Of a stretch of 64,000 nt of DNA, positions 34,666 to 43,637 are shown piece by piece. The notes below the pieces were generated by a model. That model saw nothing but the letters and a program-made list of their open reading frames with translations. It was not told where the DNA came from and did no database searches. This DNA is from SZUA-545 sp050297855 (lineage in GTDB: Bacteria > Campylobacterota > Campylobacteria > Campylobacterales > SZUA-545), in the NCBI GenBank assembly GCA_050297855.1, contig JBNKTC010000010.1, forward strand, positions 515,378 to 579,377, in the 5' to 3' direction. Numbering within the stretch: position 1 is the first letter of the stretch; the number at the start of each line of letters is the position of its first letter. The position numbers were made by a program, and so were the translations under genes.

Positions 34666-35541
34666 CTAGAAATTCACCGATACGTAAAAGCTCAGATCGA
34701 ACCGGTCGTCATCGCTGAGAAAATTGTTTTTCCGGTAAATGGCATAGGAAGGCTTGGTCGTCGTCTCGTAGGCGCTGGCGGGAAGCCACTCGTGGTAGAC
34801 CCAGTGGATGAACTTTAGCAGATCGCCGTGGCTCCCTTCGAGGTCGAACCGGGCGTAGGTCCCTCCCGAGATCGTAAACGAGGGAAGCCGGTCGCTTTCG
34901 ATCTCCGTTCCCGAGTCGGCAACGATGCAAGCGATGTACTGGCACTCATCGAGCCGGGTGATGGTGGGATTATCGTGAAACAGCGCAATCTGGCGATACC
35001 CTTCGAGGTTCTGGTTGAGCACCCAGGTATGCAGCTTCTGCCAGGTGGTGCGGATGTCGCGGCCGTACCCCTTGTGGCGGATGTAGTAGCTGCGCATCTC
35101 CGGCATCTTTTCGATGGTAGGCTGCAGGCCGCTGAAGTCCGCCGTGGAGGCCATCGCGGTTTTGGACTGTTTGAGAATCCGGTCCGAATAGGTTTTGTAG
35201 CCGCCCCTCCGCCACGTCTTGGGGCTCTTGCCGAAACGGTCCCGGAACGCCTTGATGAACGACGAATGGGAGCTGTAACCGCAGAGCGACGCCACCTCGG
35301 AGATGGTCGAATACTTGTTGGTCAGCAGCAGGCTCGCCGCTTTTTGCAGCCGGATCGACTTGATGCTCTCGTAGATGTTCTTCCCGAAAGTCTCCTTGAA
35401 GATGCGGTGCATATGGAACTTGCTCACCTGCAGCGTCTCGCTCAGCTCGTCGAGATCGATATGGATCTCGATGTGGGTGTAGATGTAGTAGAGGATATCG
35501 TTGGCGATCTTCGTATGTTTGAGCAGTGTCTCTTTTCTCAT
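34666..35541 (-). CDS. AraC-family regulator with GyrI-like effector domain
   Basis: 291 residues. The N-terminal double HTH of the AraC family (IDLDELSETLQVSKFHMHRI and STISEVASLCGYSSHSSFIK, then FRDRFGKSPKTWRR) is followed by a C-terminal GyrI-like small-molecule-binding domain (about 130-291). Such Rob/SoxS-like proteins sense hydrophobic compounds. The start at 35541 is chosen because the purine-rich GGGGGG lies five bases upstream and the AraC domain begins at once; the open frame continues upstream only as antisense to pycA. Divergent from pycA. Confidence 0.88.
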   Translation of the reverse strand: MRKETLLKHTKIANDILYYIYTHIEIHIDLDELSETLQVSKFHMHRIFKETFGKNIYESIKSIRLQKAASLLLTNKYSTISEVASLCGYSSHSSFIKAFRDRFGKSPKTWRRGGYKTYSDRILKQSKTAMASTADFSGLQPTIEKMPEMRSYYIRHKGYGRDIRTTWQKLHTWVLNQNLEGYRQIALFHDNPTITRLDECQYIACIVADSGTEIESDRLPSFTISGGTYARFDLEGSHGDLLKFIHWVYHEWLPASAYETTTKPSYAIYRKNNFLSDDDRFDLSFYVSVNF

Positions 35542-35730
35542 AAAATCCCCCCGGAACGGTACTTTACAGCTTTCATCCCAAACCATCATAGCACTGATGG
35601 ACAAGTTTTCGGACAACAGCGTGCCAAACCATTGGCAATTTAAACGCAATCTTGATGCAGGAAATCGGAAGACAAAAATCCAACCACCCTCTACAATGGT
35701 CCCATTACTTTCCAAAACATGGAGGAAACT

Positions 35731-37182
35731 ATGAAACCCATTACCAAGGTCCTCGTCGCCAACCGCGGCGAAATCGCCCTGCGGATCATCCGCGCCTGCA
35801 AAGAGCTCGACATTGTCAGCGTCGCCATGTTCTCCGAAGTGGACATCGACGGCATCTGGGTCCGCAAAGCGGACGAATGCTACCCCATCATGGGCAATCC
35901 CATCGAGGCCTACCTCGACTACAAACGGATTATCTCCCTCGCCAAGAAGGCGGGCTGCGATGCGATCCACCCGGGTTACGGCTTTCTCTCGGAGAACGCC
36001 GAGTTCGCCGCGGCCTGCGCCGAGGCGGGCGTCATCTTCATCGGGCCCAAACCCGAGCACATCGCTCTCTTCGGGGACAAAACCGCCTCCAAGGCGGCCA
36101 TGAAAGCCATCGGTGTCCCCGTCGTCGAGGGGACCGAGGAGCCTATCGCCGACAGCATGGAAGCCGAAAGCATCGCCTTTCGCATCGGCTTTCCCGTAAT
36201 CATCAAGGCGGCCTTCGGCGGGGGCGGACGGGGGATGCGCATCGTCCGCCGTGCCTCGGAGTTCGCCGAGCTCTTCGAGTCGGCCACCACCGAGGCGAAG
36301 AAGTACTTCGGCAAGGGGGACGTCTTCATCGAAAAGTACGTCGAAAACCCGCGCCATATCGAAGTCCAGGTGATGGCCGATACCTTCGGCCACGTTATCC
36401 ACCTCGGCGAGCGGGACTGCTCCATCCAGCGCCGCCACCAGAAGGTGATCGAAATCGCCCCCTCGCCAACGCTGAGCCCCGCGGTACGCCAGCGTCTCTT
36501 CGACATCTCCGTCAATGCGATGAAAGAGGTGGGCTACGAAAGCGTCGGCACCGTGGAGTTTCTCGTCGACGAGGATGACAACGTCTACTTCATCGAGATG
36601 AACACCCGCGTCCAGGTGGAGCATCCCGTCACCGAACTGGTCAGCGGTGTGGACATCATTCAGCAGATGATCCGCATCGCCGAGGGACAGCCCCTGCTGC
36701 TCGAACAGGAGCAGATCCGGTTTCGCGGTTTTGCAGTGGAGCTGCGGATCAACGCCGAAGACCCCGCCCGCAACTTCATGCCCTCGGCGGGGAAAATCAC
36801 CCACTATGTCTCCCCCGGCGGCCCGGGGGTGCGTATCGACACCAGCACCTATGCGGGTTACGAGATTCCTCCCTACTACGACTCCATGGTTGGGAAGCTG
36901 ATCGTCTGGGACCTGGACTGGCAGGGGGTCGTTAGAAAGGCGCGCCGGGCTGTCGACGAGTTCTACGTCGAGGGACTGCCCACCAACATTCCCCTGCACC
37001 GGGAGATCACCCGGGATGAAAGTTTCCTGCTCGGACGGCTCAATACCGGTTACCTCGAAGCGAACCTGGAGCGTTTTAACCTCGAAGTGGACCGCCACCG
37101 TGAAGAGGAGGATACCCGCATCGCCGCCATCGCCCAGCTGATCGGAAACATCAAGCAGCACAACATCACCGTCAGACACTGA
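35731..37182 (+). CDS. pycA: Pyruvate carboxylase subunit A / biotin carboxylase
   Basis: 483 residues: N-terminal PreATP-grasp (VLVANRGEIALRIIRACKEL), ATP-grasp (KAAFGGGGRGMRIV), biotin carboxylase catalytic motif (FIEMNTRVQVEHPVTE) and C-terminal BC domain. The ATG at 35731 follows GGAGGAAACT. It carboxylates biotin for transfer to pyruvate (two-subunit enzyme) or acetyl-CoA; no subunit B or BCCP is adjacent, so the assignment to pyruvate carboxylase is by similarity of length and C-terminal extension only. Confidence 0.85.
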   Translation: MKPITKVLVANRGEIALRIIRACKELDIVSVAMFSEVDIDGIWVRKADECYPIMGNPIEAYLDYKRIISLAKKAGCDAIHPGYGFLSENAEFAAACAEAGVIFIGPKPEHIALFGDKTASKAAMKAIGVPVVEGTEEPIADSMEAESIAFRIGFPVIIKAAFGGGGRGMRIVRRASEFAELFESATTEAKKYFGKGDVFIEKYVENPRHIEVQVMADTFGHVIHLGERDCSIQRRHQKVIEIAPSPTLSPAVRQRLFDISVNAMKEVGYESVGTVEFLVDEDDNVYFIEMNTRVQVEHPVTELVSGVDIIQQMIRIAEGQPLLLEQEQIRFRGFAVELRINAEDPARNFMPSAGKITHYVSPGGPGVRIDTSTYAGYEIPPYYDSMVGKLIVWDLDWQGVVRKARRAVDEFYVEGLPTNIPLHREITRDESFLLGRLNTGYLEANLERFNLEVDRHREEEDTRIAAIAQLIGNIKQHNITVRH

Positions 37183-37348
37183 CACCGCCCCGCCATGCGG
37201 GCGGTATCAGCTTCCTGCACTCCCGCCGCGCTGCACATCACCAGACGCATCCGACAGACGATCGATTACAAGGAGAACCGACATACCGGTAGAAGCGTAG
37301 GCTGCAGGGGAGATAACGGGCGGAGCGCGGAAGGCCCCGCCCCGGCAA

Positions 37349-37639
37349 TCAGGCGCCGCCGCCGGTTTCGGCGGCAAGGTCTTCGATATGTTTGTCGTAG
37401 TAGGGGGTGATTTCGCTGAGATCGCGTGCCTTTTGCAATGCGCTGATCACCTCGTCAAGGCTCTCATAGGGCACATGAACCTTCCAGTCATGATCATCGT
37501 CTCCCTCCATGGAGACCCCGATACTGACGACCGGACTGCTAAACTCGCCGTAGGGCTTTTCAATGTGTGCGATGCTGATCGCTCCGCTTCTGGTGTGCGG
37601 CAACTTCATTGTCGCAATTTCCGTCGCATTCTTGGGCAT
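37349..37639 (-). CDS. Small protein of unknown function (96 aa)
   Basis: 96 residues: MPKNATEIATMKLPHTRSGA, then strands (VVSIGVSMEGDDDHDWKVHVPY) and a helix (SLDEVISALQKARDL). Codon use fits the neighbours. No family recognised. Convergent with pycA. Confidence 0.7.
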   Translation of the reverse strand: MPKNATEIATMKLPHTRSGAISIAHIEKPYGEFSSPVVSIGVSMEGDDDHDWKVHVPYESLDEVISALQKARDLSEITPYYDKHIEDLAAETGGGA

Positions 37640-37820
37640 GCTGTACTCCTGTTGTCTTTGCTCACATCCGTCAAAGGAATGGAGATGCGAAAATTGTGTC
37701 CAAAAGCGGCTGAAATCATTTTCAAGAACTCGCTTTAAAGTCCACGATACAGGTATCGGGAGAGGTTTTCAGAAATTGTTATGTATCGGATATCATTCTA
37801 TTATTCCAAGAGCTCCGGAA

Positions 37821-37837
37821 CCGCCGGCATACGGCGG
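37821..37837. repeat. Short GC-rich hairpin
   Basis: CCGCCG-GCATA-CGGCGG just beyond the stop of the DUF2202-like gene; possible transcription terminator without clear U-tract. Confidence 0.4.
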
Positions 37838-37870
37838 CTCACGAACCCTGTGTAGCGCTGAAGCGGAAGC

Positions 37871-39124
37871 CTAGAACACGTCGGAGCCGATGCAGTAGGC
37901 TTCCCCGGCGGCGCAGCATCCCGTCACGACACCCTGTGCTTTCAATGCGGTGTCAAACGCCGCATAGTGGCTATAACTGGCATTTCTAAGATTGAAGAGT
38001 ACCAGTTCCAGATCCTCGGCGCCCCGAGCCACTTCGAGATAGCGGTCCAGATCCGCGATATCGGTCGCTTCCACCATGCATCCGGCTTTGAGCGCATCCT
38101 CCAGGGAGTCATCGCCCAGATCGTAGAGCTGACCGTAAAGGGTCGAAATCTCCTCGATGGAGTAGACCCCCGGATCATACGCCGCCAGGGCATCGGCATC
38201 ATATCCGCCGACAAACTGCTCCGTATCAAGGATATTGAGATCATACTTCCCGATCAGCCCCTCGACGGCCTCGATATGCCGGCTTTCGGAGGTCGTCGCG
38301 ATGGTATAGAGCGTCGCATGGGGCGTCAGGTCGTTGAGGGCCAGATAGAGGTCGTGCGCCATCCGCTCTTCGTTCCACATGTAAGCCAGCGTGTATTTTT
38401 GCGCATCGGTCAGCTCCGACAGCGGCAGCGTGTCGATCAGATCGCCCATGGTCGCATTGCGATCGCGGATGCGGTCGGCATCCGCTTCGGTCAGCAGATC
38501 GCACTGCATCTCCGTATTGACCAGTGCGTACTCCCACTCCGCGGCGCTGCGGTTGCCGTCGACGTAGCGCTGGCGACGCTCCCGGAAGCGGTTGGCAACC
38601 TCCGCCATCGCACCGCTGCCGATCTCGGCGGGATCGCTAATGTTGTGTTCCATGCAGTATTGGTAGAGCGCGTCGCTCAAGGCCGCCGTATCGAGATCTT
38701 GCGACGGGGTGCGTTCCAGAAGCTGGGTACGGCTCAGGTTCAAGTCGCCCAGCAACGCGTAAAGCTCCGCGTTTTGCGCAACCGTCGTCGCCATCGTCAT
38801 GACATTTCCCGAACCCGTGCGCAGCCGCAGCGATCCCATCGCCACATCCCCCGCGTCGACCGTGCCGTTGCGGTTGATGTCGATATAACCGCCGTAGCTC
38901 GTCACCGGATAGCGCGGTTCGCGGAAACGGTAGCGCCCCGCGCCCAGGTCTTCGCCCCGGCTGCCGTTGGCATCCATCACCACGGCCTGCAGTACCGGAC
39001 CGCGTTCGACGGTGATCTCCGTCACGCCCGTTGCCGTCTGCTCGTCGGAGGAGCTTCCCCCGCACCCTGAAACCAGAACCGTCACCGCCGCGGCGGAGAG
39101 TAGTGTCGTCAACATCGTTTTCAT
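37871..39124 (-). CDS. Lipoprotein with C-terminal ferritin-like DUF2202 domain
   Basis: 417 residues. Lipoprotein signal with lipobox VLVSGCG (Cys about residue 21). The C-terminal part (about 240-400) fits the ferritin-like DUF2202 family: LAYMWNEERMAHDLYLAL (ExxxxH-type metal ligands), ATTSESRHIEAVEGLI (ExxH), then a second helix pair. Function of the family is unknown; a metal-binding, cell-envelope role is likely. No link to nif genes is visible. Confidence 0.82.
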   Translation of the reverse strand: MKTMLTTLLSAAAVTVLVSGCGGSSSDEQTATGVTEITVERGPVLQAVVMDANGSRGEDLGAGRYRFREPRYPVTSYGGYIDINRNGTVDAGDVAMGSLRLRTGSGNVMTMATTVAQNAELYALLGDLNLSRTQLLERTPSQDLDTAALSDALYQYCMEHNISDPAEIGSGAMAEVANRFRERRQRYVDGNRSAAEWEYALVNTEMQCDLLTEADADRIRDRNATMGDLIDTLPLSELTDAQKYTLAYMWNEERMAHDLYLALNDLTPHATLYTIATTSESRHIEAVEGLIGKYDLNILDTEQFVGGYDADALAAYDPGVYSIEEISTLYGQLYDLGDDSLEDALKAGCMVEATDIADLDRYLEVARGAEDLELVLFNLRNASYSHYAAFDTALKAQGVVTGCCAAGEAYCIGSDVF

Positions 39125-39249
39125 CGTAACAACCTTCTGTTAAATTTGTGAAGAAGCATTGTCGCGAAGAAGTGTGAGTTCTGTGTAAGCGGTGGATAAA
39201 TGAGTGTTAATAGAGGGGGACCGCCCGAGAAAGGCGGGAACGGATACGA

Positions 39250-39471
39250 TCAGTCGTCGCCGCGGGAGACGATCTTGGCGTTGACTTCGTTGGGAAGGGT
39301 TTTGGCCATCGGTGCGATGTACCAGACGTCGCCGTTGGTGAGGTTGACGTTGCCGCCCCACTTCTCTTCACTGTCAAACTCCAGAGATTCGATGATCTCC
39401 TCCATATCTTTCTTTGCCACGTAGAAGAGAATCTTCCCTTCGCCGTTGTCGCGTAACATTACTTTTGCCAT
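39250..39471 (-). CDS. nifT: NifT/FixU
   Basis: 73 residues: MAKVMLRDNGEGKILFYVAK, then KDMEEIIESLEF and WGGNVNLTNGDVWYIAPM, matching the short NifT/FixU family in both length and the WGG-x-LxNGxxW pattern. Role in nitrogenase maturation is poorly defined. AAAGGA precedes the ATG. Downstream of the NadB-like gene in the nifU operon (33-base gap). Confidence 0.88.
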   Translation of the reverse strand: MAKVMLRDNGEGKILFYVAKKDMEEIIESLEFDSEEKWGGNVNLTNGDVWYIAPMAKTLPNEVNAKIVSRGDD

Positions 39472-39504
39472 AATTTAAATCCTTTGTATTGAATTGGCTC
39501 CGGG

Positions 39505-41163
39505 TCAGACCCAATGGAGCAGTTTTTTAACATTGTAGACCAGGTCCTTTCGGACGACGTTTTCAAACGAGACTTTCAGATAGTCGCGGGCCAGCTGTAC
39601 CGTATAGGACGCGGTATTGAACTGCTTGTCGTTGCGCTCGGGGTAGTCTTCGCGGTAGTGTACACCGCGGCTCTCCTCCCGGCGCATCGCCGAGACGATC
39701 ATCGCCTCCGCGATCAACTGGGCGTTGATAAACTCCAGAATTGAGGGAAGCTCGACGTTGTTGTGACGCTCCTTGTTGACACAGTGCAGCCCGTAGTTGC
39801 GCTTCATCAAGTAGTGGACATACTCCAGCGCGGAAGCCAGAGTCTCCTCGCTGCGGAAAACCCCCGCGTTGGAGAAGAGAGATTCGCCCATGTTCTTGCG
39901 CATGGCGTTGATGTTGAAGAGGCTTTCGCCCTCGATGATCAGCTCCACCTTGCGCATCTCTTTCTCCACGTAGGCGTAGTCGATAGGCTGAAACTCCCGT
40001 TTGGTGGCGGTCCGGGCCGCTTCGCGTCCCGCAAGGCGGCCGAAGTAGGCCCCTTCGAGCAGGGAGTTGCCCCCCAGACGGTTGGCACCGTGAACCCCGG
40101 TCACCGCACACTCGCCGCAGGCGAAGACGCCCGGCAGGTCCGTCGAGGTATCCTCCCGGGTCCAGATGCCCCCAATGGAGTAGTGCGCCGCCGGAGAGAT
40201 CTCCAACAGCTCCTTGGTAATGTCGATCCCCGCGGCGTTGAGGGCCATCTTCTGCGCCGAGGGAAGCTTGGTCTCGATCACCTCGATCGGCAGATGGCGG
40301 AAGTCCAGAAAGACCTGATGCCCGGCGTTCATATGTTTGACGATCTCCCGGGAGAGCTTGTCCCGGGTCTGCAGCTCGTCGGTGAAACGCTCCCCGGTCT
40401 CGTCGACCAGGTAAGCGCCCTCCCCCCGGGCCGCTTCGCTGATAAGTGCGCCGTTGTTGGCCAGGGTCGTGGGGTGAAACTGCACGAACTCCATGTTGGA
40501 GAGCCGCATGTCCGCCCGCAGCGCCGCGGCGATGACGTCGCCGGAGCTCTCCTGGGAGTTGGTGGTGTGCCCTCGGAAGATCCCCGCGTAGCCGCCTCCG
40601 GCAAGGATGAGCGATTTGCACGCCAGGGCGATCACCTGGGAGTTGTGACGCCGCAGCACCGTGACACCGGAGAGGCGCCCCTTGTACTTGGTGATGCTCA
40701 GGAACTTGTGGTTGGCGAGGATGTGAACCCCCTCGCTGCGGCATTTGAGCAGCAGGGTCTGGACGATGGCCGAACCGGTCCGGTCGGCGATATAGCAGGT
40801 ACGGTTTGCCGACGCCCCGCCGAAGGGGCGCTGGGCGACGTTGCCCGCGTCGTCCTCGTCGAACTTGACGCCCATCTCCCGCAGTTCGTTGATGATGTTG
40901 GGAGCTTCGAGACACATCCGTTCGATGTTCCCCGGATGGGCCAGCCCGTCGGAGCCTTCGATGGTGTCGTTAACGTGGCGCTGGATGGAGTCGAGCTCCC
41001 CGAGGTTGATCACGGCGTTGATGCCGCCGGAGGCGACGGCGGAGTTGGAGCGGAAAGGGTTCCCCTTGGTCAAAATGGCGACGTTGAAACCCGCCCGCTT
41101 GGCATAGAGCGCGGCGAAAAGGCCGGAGATCCCGCTGCCGACGACGACAATATCATAGAGCAT
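39505..41163 (-). CDS. FAD-dependent oxidoreductase, NadB/fumarate reductase flavoprotein family
   Basis: 552 residues: FAD-binding DIVVVGSGISGLFAALYAKR, SGGINAVINLGE, active-site region FVQFHPTTLANNGALISEAARGEGA, and ACGECAVTGVHGANRLGGNSLLE. The C-terminal helical domain is of the L-aspartate oxidase/succinate dehydrogenase type. Whether it is aspartate oxidase or a fumarate reductase-like enzyme cannot be settled. ATG 41163 follows GAGGGGG. It overlaps the aldo/keto reductase stop by 11 bases and lies in the nifU-AKR-flavoprotein-nifT operon. Confidence 0.87.
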   Translation of the reverse strand: MLYDIVVVGSGISGLFAALYAKRAGFNVAILTKGNPFRSNSAVASGGINAVINLGELDSIQRHVNDTIEGSDGLAHPGNIERMCLEAPNIINELREMGVKFDEDDAGNVAQRPFGGASANRTCYIADRTGSAIVQTLLLKCRSEGVHILANHKFLSITKYKGRLSGVTVLRRHNSQVIALACKSLILAGGGYAGIFRGHTTNSQESSGDVIAAALRADMRLSNMEFVQFHPTTLANNGALISEAARGEGAYLVDETGERFTDELQTRDKLSREIVKHMNAGHQVFLDFRHLPIEVIETKLPSAQKMALNAAGIDITKELLEISPAAHYSIGGIWTREDTSTDLPGVFACGECAVTGVHGANRLGGNSLLEGAYFGRLAGREAARTATKREFQPIDYAYVEKEMRKVELIIEGESLFNINAMRKNMGESLFSNAGVFRSEETLASALEYVHYLMKRNYGLHCVNKERHNNVELPSILEFINAQLIAEAMIVSAMRREESRGVHYREDYPERNDKQFNTASYTVQLARDYLKVSFENVVRKDLVYNVKKLLHWV

Positions 41164-42280
41164 GGGCATCCCCCTCGAAGAGTTCGGAGAGTTTTTCCGG
41201 CGCCACACCGGGAAGGTAGGCGAGCATCAGGTTATCCTCGACATGCTGCGGATCGACCGCCCCGAAAAGCGCACTGACGACATTGCCGCTGCGGGCGAAC
41301 TGCAGCGCGCTGGCGACGTCGGTCAGCTCCCCGGTCCCCAGCAGCTCCCCGATCCGCGCATCGAACTTCCCTTTGAAAAGATTCATCTGCAGCAGCGACG
41401 AGGAGACCATCAGGTTCAGATTGAAGCCGTGGACCGCCTGCATCAGCGTGTAGTACCGGCCGTCGGGGCCTTTCTGGTTGGAGTAGTTGAAGGCGTGGGG
41501 CTTGGCGAGATTATAGGGCGACTGCACGTAGCGGAAGTGGTGGGTCGTGGCGCCGCCGACCTCCTGGGCGATGGCGACGAGATCTTTGAGACTCAGGTAC
41601 TCGGTGTGCCCTTCCTGGTATAAAAAGCCGTTCCAGGTGGCGATGCCGTAGCTGCGGATCTTCCCTTCGGAGACCAACCCCTCGAAGAGCTCAAAGGCTT
41701 TTTTGATCCGCTTTTTGAGGGTTTTGTAGTCGACGTAACCCAGCTGAAACTCCGGATTGTGCAAGAAGAGAATGTCGAGGGTGTCGAGCTGCAGGTTCTT
41801 GAGCGACTGCTCGACGCTCCAGCGCAGGAAGGCCGGTGTCATGCAGTGCTGATCCATCACCACCTCCTCTTTGGAGGCAAGGCCCGGAGCGATCACCGTA
41901 TCCTCGATCCAGCCGTAGGGGTTCTCCGGAAAGGGGAAATCCAGGGGCAGGAAGCCCGCCTTGGAGGTGACCACCAGCTGTTCGCGGCGCGCTTTGCCCG
42001 CGTCGAAAAGCTCCTGCAGCGCCTCGCCGATCTCCCGCTCGCTGGTCTGGTAGCGGTAGTTGATGGCGGTGTCGATCAGATTGATACCGTTGAGCACGGC
42101 GGTCTTGACGGCGTCTTTGTAGTTGACTATGTAGTTCTCTTCGCGGTAGGGCTCTTTGCGGAAGGTGCCCAGGCCCAGGGAGGAGACGAAGACTTCACCG
42201 TCGAAGCGGTAGAACGCTTTGCTGTATTTGGGGAACTGCTTGAGGTACTCGAAGGTTCCCTCTTTCGTGGCATGACTCAT
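41153..42280 (-). CDS. Aldo/keto reductase
   Basis: About 375 residues. The catalytic residues of the family are in view: Asp and Tyr in NLIDTAINYRYQ, Lys in VVTSKAGFL, His in ILFLHNPE. NAD(P)H-dependent carbonyl reductase; substrate unknown. The start is uncertain: ATG 42280 (MSHATKEGTFEYL) is preferred as the domain begins there, but a GTG at 42352 with GAGAGA upstream adds an arginine-rich N-terminus. Second gene of the nifU operon. Confidence 0.85.
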   Translation of the reverse strand: MSHATKEGTFEYLKQFPKYSKAFYRFDGEVFVSSLGLGTFRKEPYREENYIVNYKDAVKTAVLNGINLIDTAINYRYQTSEREIGEALQELFDAGKARREQLVVTSKAGFLPLDFPFPENPYGWIEDTVIAPGLASKEEVVMDQHCMTPAFLRWSVEQSLKNLQLDTLDILFLHNPEFQLGYVDYKTLKKRIKKAFELFEGLVSEGKIRSYGIATWNGFLYQEGHTEYLSLKDLVAIAQEVGGATTHHFRYVQSPYNLAKPHAFNYSNQKGPDGRYYTLMQAVHGFNLNLMVSSSLLQMNLFKGKFDARIGELLGTGELTDVASALQFARSGNVVSALFGAVDPQHVEDNLMLAYLPGVAPEKLSELFEGDAHAL

Positions 42281-42368
42281 CGGCGCGCCGCCCGGGCAAA
42301 AGCCCTGCGGGTTGCGACGACGTCGTCGACTGGGGTGAAAAAGATTCTGCACTCTCTCGGGGTTATCA

Positions 42369-43343
42369 TCAGGTTACGATCACTTTCAACGGCGCTTTGA
42401 GTTTAAATTTTAACATATCCTCGATGCCCGCAAGGGTCGTCGTGGTGTTCATGGAACAGCTCATACACTCGCCCTGGTATTTGATGAGGATTTCGAAGCC
42501 GAACTCCTCGCTCTCTTTGATGTCGATCAGCTCTACGTCGCCGCCATCGGCCTTGAGGGTCGGACGGATGTACTCTTCGAGGATGGACTCGACGGCCTTG
42601 ATCTTCTGCACCAGACCCATTTTGCTGAAGTCGCCGTCGCCTTTGGCTTCGATGATCTTCTTGCTCTTCTTCTCGGTCTCGAGCTCTTCGAGGGCCTGGG
42701 CGAGCAGATCGACGATGTAGACGTCTTTTTGCTCGTGGCCGCCGGGCTTGATACAGGATTTACAGAAACCGCCCGCCTTGGTGTAGTCGGTGACCTCTTC
42801 GACGGTGGTCAAGCCGTTGAGCTTGATCACTTCGATCAGGGTATCCTGGGAAACGCGGGCACATTCACAGATGATGAACTCGTTTTCGAGGCTCTCCATA
42901 TCGACATCTTTGTAGATGGAGGCCGCTTTTTTGATGACGTCGTAGGCCATAACCGAACAGTGCATCTTCTGACCGGGAACCGCCGGGATGTCCGGGGTGT
43001 CGCGCAGCGCTTTTTCCACGTCGATGTTGGTGATCTTGAGGGCTTCGTCGACAGTCTTCTCCATACAGAGTTCGGCCATCATGTCCGAAGAGGCGATCGC
43101 CGTCCCGCAGCCGAAGCTTTTGAACTTGCTCTTCTTGATAACGTCGGTGGCGGGATCAATCTGCCAGTAGAGACGTACCGCGTCCCCACAGCTCTCCGCG
43201 CCGAAGTCGGCGATGATCAGGCGGTCAGTTCCGACTTCCGTCTCTGTGATCTCGCCCATGTTCAGCGGGGCGTTCATCCGTTTCTGTACTTCCTGCGAGT
43301 ACTCTTCCCAGAGTGCTCCGCCGATCAAATCGTCTCTAGCCAT
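42369..43343 (-). CDS. nifU: NifU Fe-S cluster scaffold
   Basis: 324 residues with all three NifU modules. The N-terminal IscU-like scaffold has three Cys (ESCGD, FGCGTA, HCSVMAYD); the central permanent [2Fe-2S] domain has CECARVS ... CKSC; the C-terminal Nfu domain has GECMSCSMNTTTTLAGIED (CxxC). Assembles Fe-S clusters for nitrogenase with cysteine desulfurase NifS, which is not in this window. AAAGGGG precedes the ATG. First gene of its operon, under a sigma-54-type promoter at 43386-43401. Confidence 0.95.
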   Translation of the reverse strand: MARDDLIGGALWEEYSQEVQKRMNAPLNMGEITETEVGTDRLIIADFGAESCGDAVRLYWQIDPATDVIKKSKFKSFGCGTAIASSDMMAELCMEKTVDEALKITNIDVEKALRDTPDIPAVPGQKMHCSVMAYDVIKKAASIYKDVDMESLENEFIICECARVSQDTLIEVIKLNGLTTVEEVTDYTKAGGFCKSCIKPGGHEQKDVYIVDLLAQALEELETEKKSKKIIEAKGDGDFSKMGLVQKIKAVESILEEYIRPTLKADGGDVELIDIKESEEFGFEILIKYQGECMSCSMNTTTTLAGIEDMLKFKLKAPLKVIVT

Positions 43344-43385
43344 TGTGTCCCCTTTGTGCGTGGAAAAGATATCTGTGAAGGGTAT

Positions 43386-43401
43386 TGCAAGTCACGTTCT
43401 A
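43386..43401 (-). promoter_or_regulatory. Sigma-54 type promoter of nifU
   Basis: The minus strand reads TAGAACGTGACTTGCA, about 43 bases before the nifU start. A TGT-N11-ACA sequence (TGTACCGCATGACGACA, 43419-43435) lies close upstream, perhaps too close to be an activator site. Confidence 0.7.
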
Positions 43402-43530
43402 GACGGGGAAAGGGAGTGTGTACCGCATGACGACAAAATTGTCGGTTTCTGGATATGGTGTGTGCCAAAGCCCGGCAGGCCGCCTTAAACCTATTTGGCG
43501 ACGTGGGACATGGCACCGAGCATCGATTTG

Positions 43531-43570
43531 AGCCCCTCTAAAAACTCTTTATGGATCTCAGAAGTGCCTA
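43531..43570. repeat. Dispersed hairpin repeat, diverged copy
   Basis: AGCCCCTCTAAAAACTCTTT followed by ATGGATCTCAGAAGTGCCT. It aligns with the intact hairpin at 52418-52457 and lies in the gap between rpoN and nifU. Confidence 0.5.
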
Positions 43571-43637
43571 TGATTAAAAGCGTTGAATCGATAGCCAGGG
43601 TCTCAGGAAAAGGGGAAAACACGGGAAGCGCGGAGGC

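Noticed and set aside
35627..35646. Sigma-54-like site before pycA (TTGGCAATTTAAACGCA)
   Set aside because: GG-N10-GC spacing fits, but the -12 lacks the TT before GC and pycA has no nif link; likely chance.
35542..37185. N-terminal extension of the AraC gene to 839 codons
   Set aside because: The upstream part is antisense to pycA; the AraC domain starts right after ATG 35541, which has a purine-rich site.
37690..37710. Sigma-54-like site before the 96-residue gene
   Set aside because: GG to GC spacing is 11, not 10.
43419..43435. TGT-N11-ACA near the nifU promoter as a fourth NifA site
   Set aside because: Only 17 bases from the -24 box and without the TGTTA arm; kept as a note, not counted as a site.
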